Source: Bacteroidales bacterium (lineage in GTDB: Bacteria; Bacteroidota; Bacteroidia; Bacteroidales; Paludibacteraceae). From it: a DNA stretch of 5,981 nt. The position numbers and the translations under genes are program-made. The DNA is taken from contig CAAGDU010000118.1 in assembly GCA_900768725.1 (NCBI GenBank), positions 1 through 5,981 of the forward strand. The letters run 5' to 3'. The notes beneath the pieces were generated by a model. That model made no database searches and was not told the DNA's origin. It saw only the letters and a list, made by a program, of their open reading frames with translations. Positions 5,189 through 5,981 of this stretch are shown piece after piece (positions within the stretch are counted from its first letter, which is position 1; each line of letters starts with the position of its first letter).

Positions 5189-5981
5189 ATGAAATTTTCA
5201 AATTTTCCAATTTTCAAATTTTCAAATTGGATTCTCCTTTTCCTCCTGCCCCTACTGCTTGCGGGCTGTTACAATGATAATGTTCGTTTGGTGGACTTCT
5301 CAAATGTGGATGCCGGTGAAGGCACTTTCCATGTGATGTCGCAGCAAACGACTGACATGGGTAATATCCAATGGTCTGACGCTCAGCGGGAACTCTTCGC
5401 GCGGTCCTCTATGCCGCAAAACCCCGACGACTCTGTGCCGGCACCTATGCGGGCTTCATCCACCAACATGAATGCCGTGGTGCAGCAGTTGATGGACTGG
5501 GGCTATGGGCATAAAGCCATCGAACTGGCGGGCGTGTATGCTTCGGTGGACACGGAGAAGAACCCAATCACCCTCTCCGGCAAGGTCATCCTGCCTGCCG
5601 ACGGCAAGTTCAAGCGCTACATCCTTGTTTCCCACTACACCATCGCCGCCAACGAAGAGGCTCCCAGCCAGACCTTCTCGCTCGAGGCGCTGCTGGTCTC
5701 GTTGGGCTACGCGCTGATTATCCCCGACTACCTCGGCTATGGCGTTACGGCGGACATGATACACCCCTACCTCGTGATGGAGACCACCGCCACCAACGTG
5801 CTGGACATGTATTTCCAAGTGTTGCCGTTCATGAAGAAAGCGGGCTTGGCACCAGAGCACGACGATATCTACCTCATGGGCTATTCGCAGGGCGGCGCGG
5901 TTACCATGGGCGTGCTCCACATGATAGAGACGCGCTATGCGGAGCAGATCAAGGTGCGCCGCGTCTTTGCCGGAGGCGGAC
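5189..5981 (+). CDS. Lipoprotein alpha/beta-hydrolase (putative lipase/esterase), cut by window edge
   Basis: My translation gives 264 codons open at the right edge. Seen: a lipoprotein signal peptide with hydrophobic stretch WILLFLLPLLLAG (14-26) and lipobox LAGC with Cys27; a linker; then a probable alpha/beta-hydrolase domain from about residue 115. It shows KRYILVSHYT (142-151), LGYALIIPDYLGYG (172-185), and the nucleophile elbow GYSQGG (231-236) with Ser233. The acid and His of the triad should lie beyond the edge. The arrangement recalls secretory lipases and related esterases; the substrate cannot be told. It should be lipidated by Lgt and anchored in the inner or outer membrane; no strong acidic surface-export signal follows Cys27. 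It lies 91 bp after the barrel gene with no TAnnTTTG box between, so co-transcription is likely. Oddity: residues 2-12 are encoded by four octamer repeats. Confidence 0.87.
   Translation, partial: MKFSNFPIFKFSNWILLFLLPLLLAGCYNDNVRLVDFSNVDAGEGTFHVMSQQTTDMGNIQWSDAQRELFARSSMPQNPDDSVPAPMRASSTNMNAVVQQLMDWGYGHKAIELAGVYASVDTEKNPITLSGKVILPADGKFKRYILVSHYTIAANEEAPSQTFSLEALLVSLGYALIIPDYLGYGVTADMIHPYLVMETTATNVLDMYFQVLPFMKKAGLAPEHDDIYLMGYSQGGAVTMGVLHMIETRYAEQIKVRRVFAGGG
5193..5224 (+). repeat. Four-copy octamer repeat in signal-peptide codons
   Basis: AATTTTCA, AATTTTCC, AATTTTCA and AATTTTCA lie in perfect tandem (one mismatch in 32 bp) starting in codon 2 of the lipoprotein gene. Because 8 is not a multiple of 3, loss or gain of one unit would shift the frame before the lipobox. 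Confidence 0.85.

Noticed and set aside
5168..5224. A CRISPR array
   Set aside because: The units are only 7-8 bp with no spacers, and they lie in a gene leader and signal-peptide codons.
5456..5920. A minus-strand frame of 154 codons opposite the hydrolase gene
   Set aside because: It is the antisense shadow of a well-supported alpha/beta-hydrolase and shows no family features.

Overview
The window looks like a chromosomal housekeeping region of a member of the order Bacteroidales (Bacteroidota); genus cannot be resolved by reading alone. The reasons are: two promoters that fit the Bacteroidota sigma-ABfr consensus (TTG-like box, 20 bp, TAnnTTTG), A/T-rich translation starts with no Shine-Dalgarno sequence, the style of the outer-membrane barrel and lipoprotein genes, and short stuttering intergenic repeats of 7-8 bp. 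No tRNA, rRNA, CRISPR array, IS element or phage gene was seen.

Layout. Four genes lie on the minus strand, in transcription order nadK (NAD kinase, 4184-3330), lgt (prolipoprotein diacylglyceryl transferase, 3231-2281), an exported protein of unknown function with an HESTHIGDE motif (1909-881), and fmt (methionyl-tRNA formyltransferase, 899 to beyond the left edge). The last two overlap by 19 bp. A divergent control region of 238 bp (4185-4422) carries back-to-back promoters for nadK and for a plus-strand pair: a small outer-membrane beta-barrel protein (4423-5097) and a lipoprotein alpha/beta-hydrolase (5189 to beyond the right edge). The hydrolase has a lipobox, so it is expected to be a substrate of the Lgt enzyme encoded nearby.

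The coding content is ordinary. The unusual material is repetitive DNA. (1) The 371-bp gap 1910-2280 is almost entirely one imperfect palindrome of about 320-340 bp, which looks like a MITE-like or long structured-RNA element. (2) Short tandem repeats of 7 or 8 bp recur in four places: the lgt-nadK gap, the leader of the hydrolase gene, the signal-peptide codons of the hydrolase, and the coding sequence of fmt. In the hydrolase, four octamers sit inside the signal peptide, a position where copy-number change would shift the frame. In fmt, heptamers encode a doubled NQEQG(A/S)K peptide in a C-terminal-domain loop. (3) A 20-bp micro-palindrome element, flanked by an 8-bp direct repeat, lies between lgt and nadK, and a related sequence occurs inside the large palindrome. 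I see no clear undescribed multi-gene system; the repeats are the best candidates for a second look.
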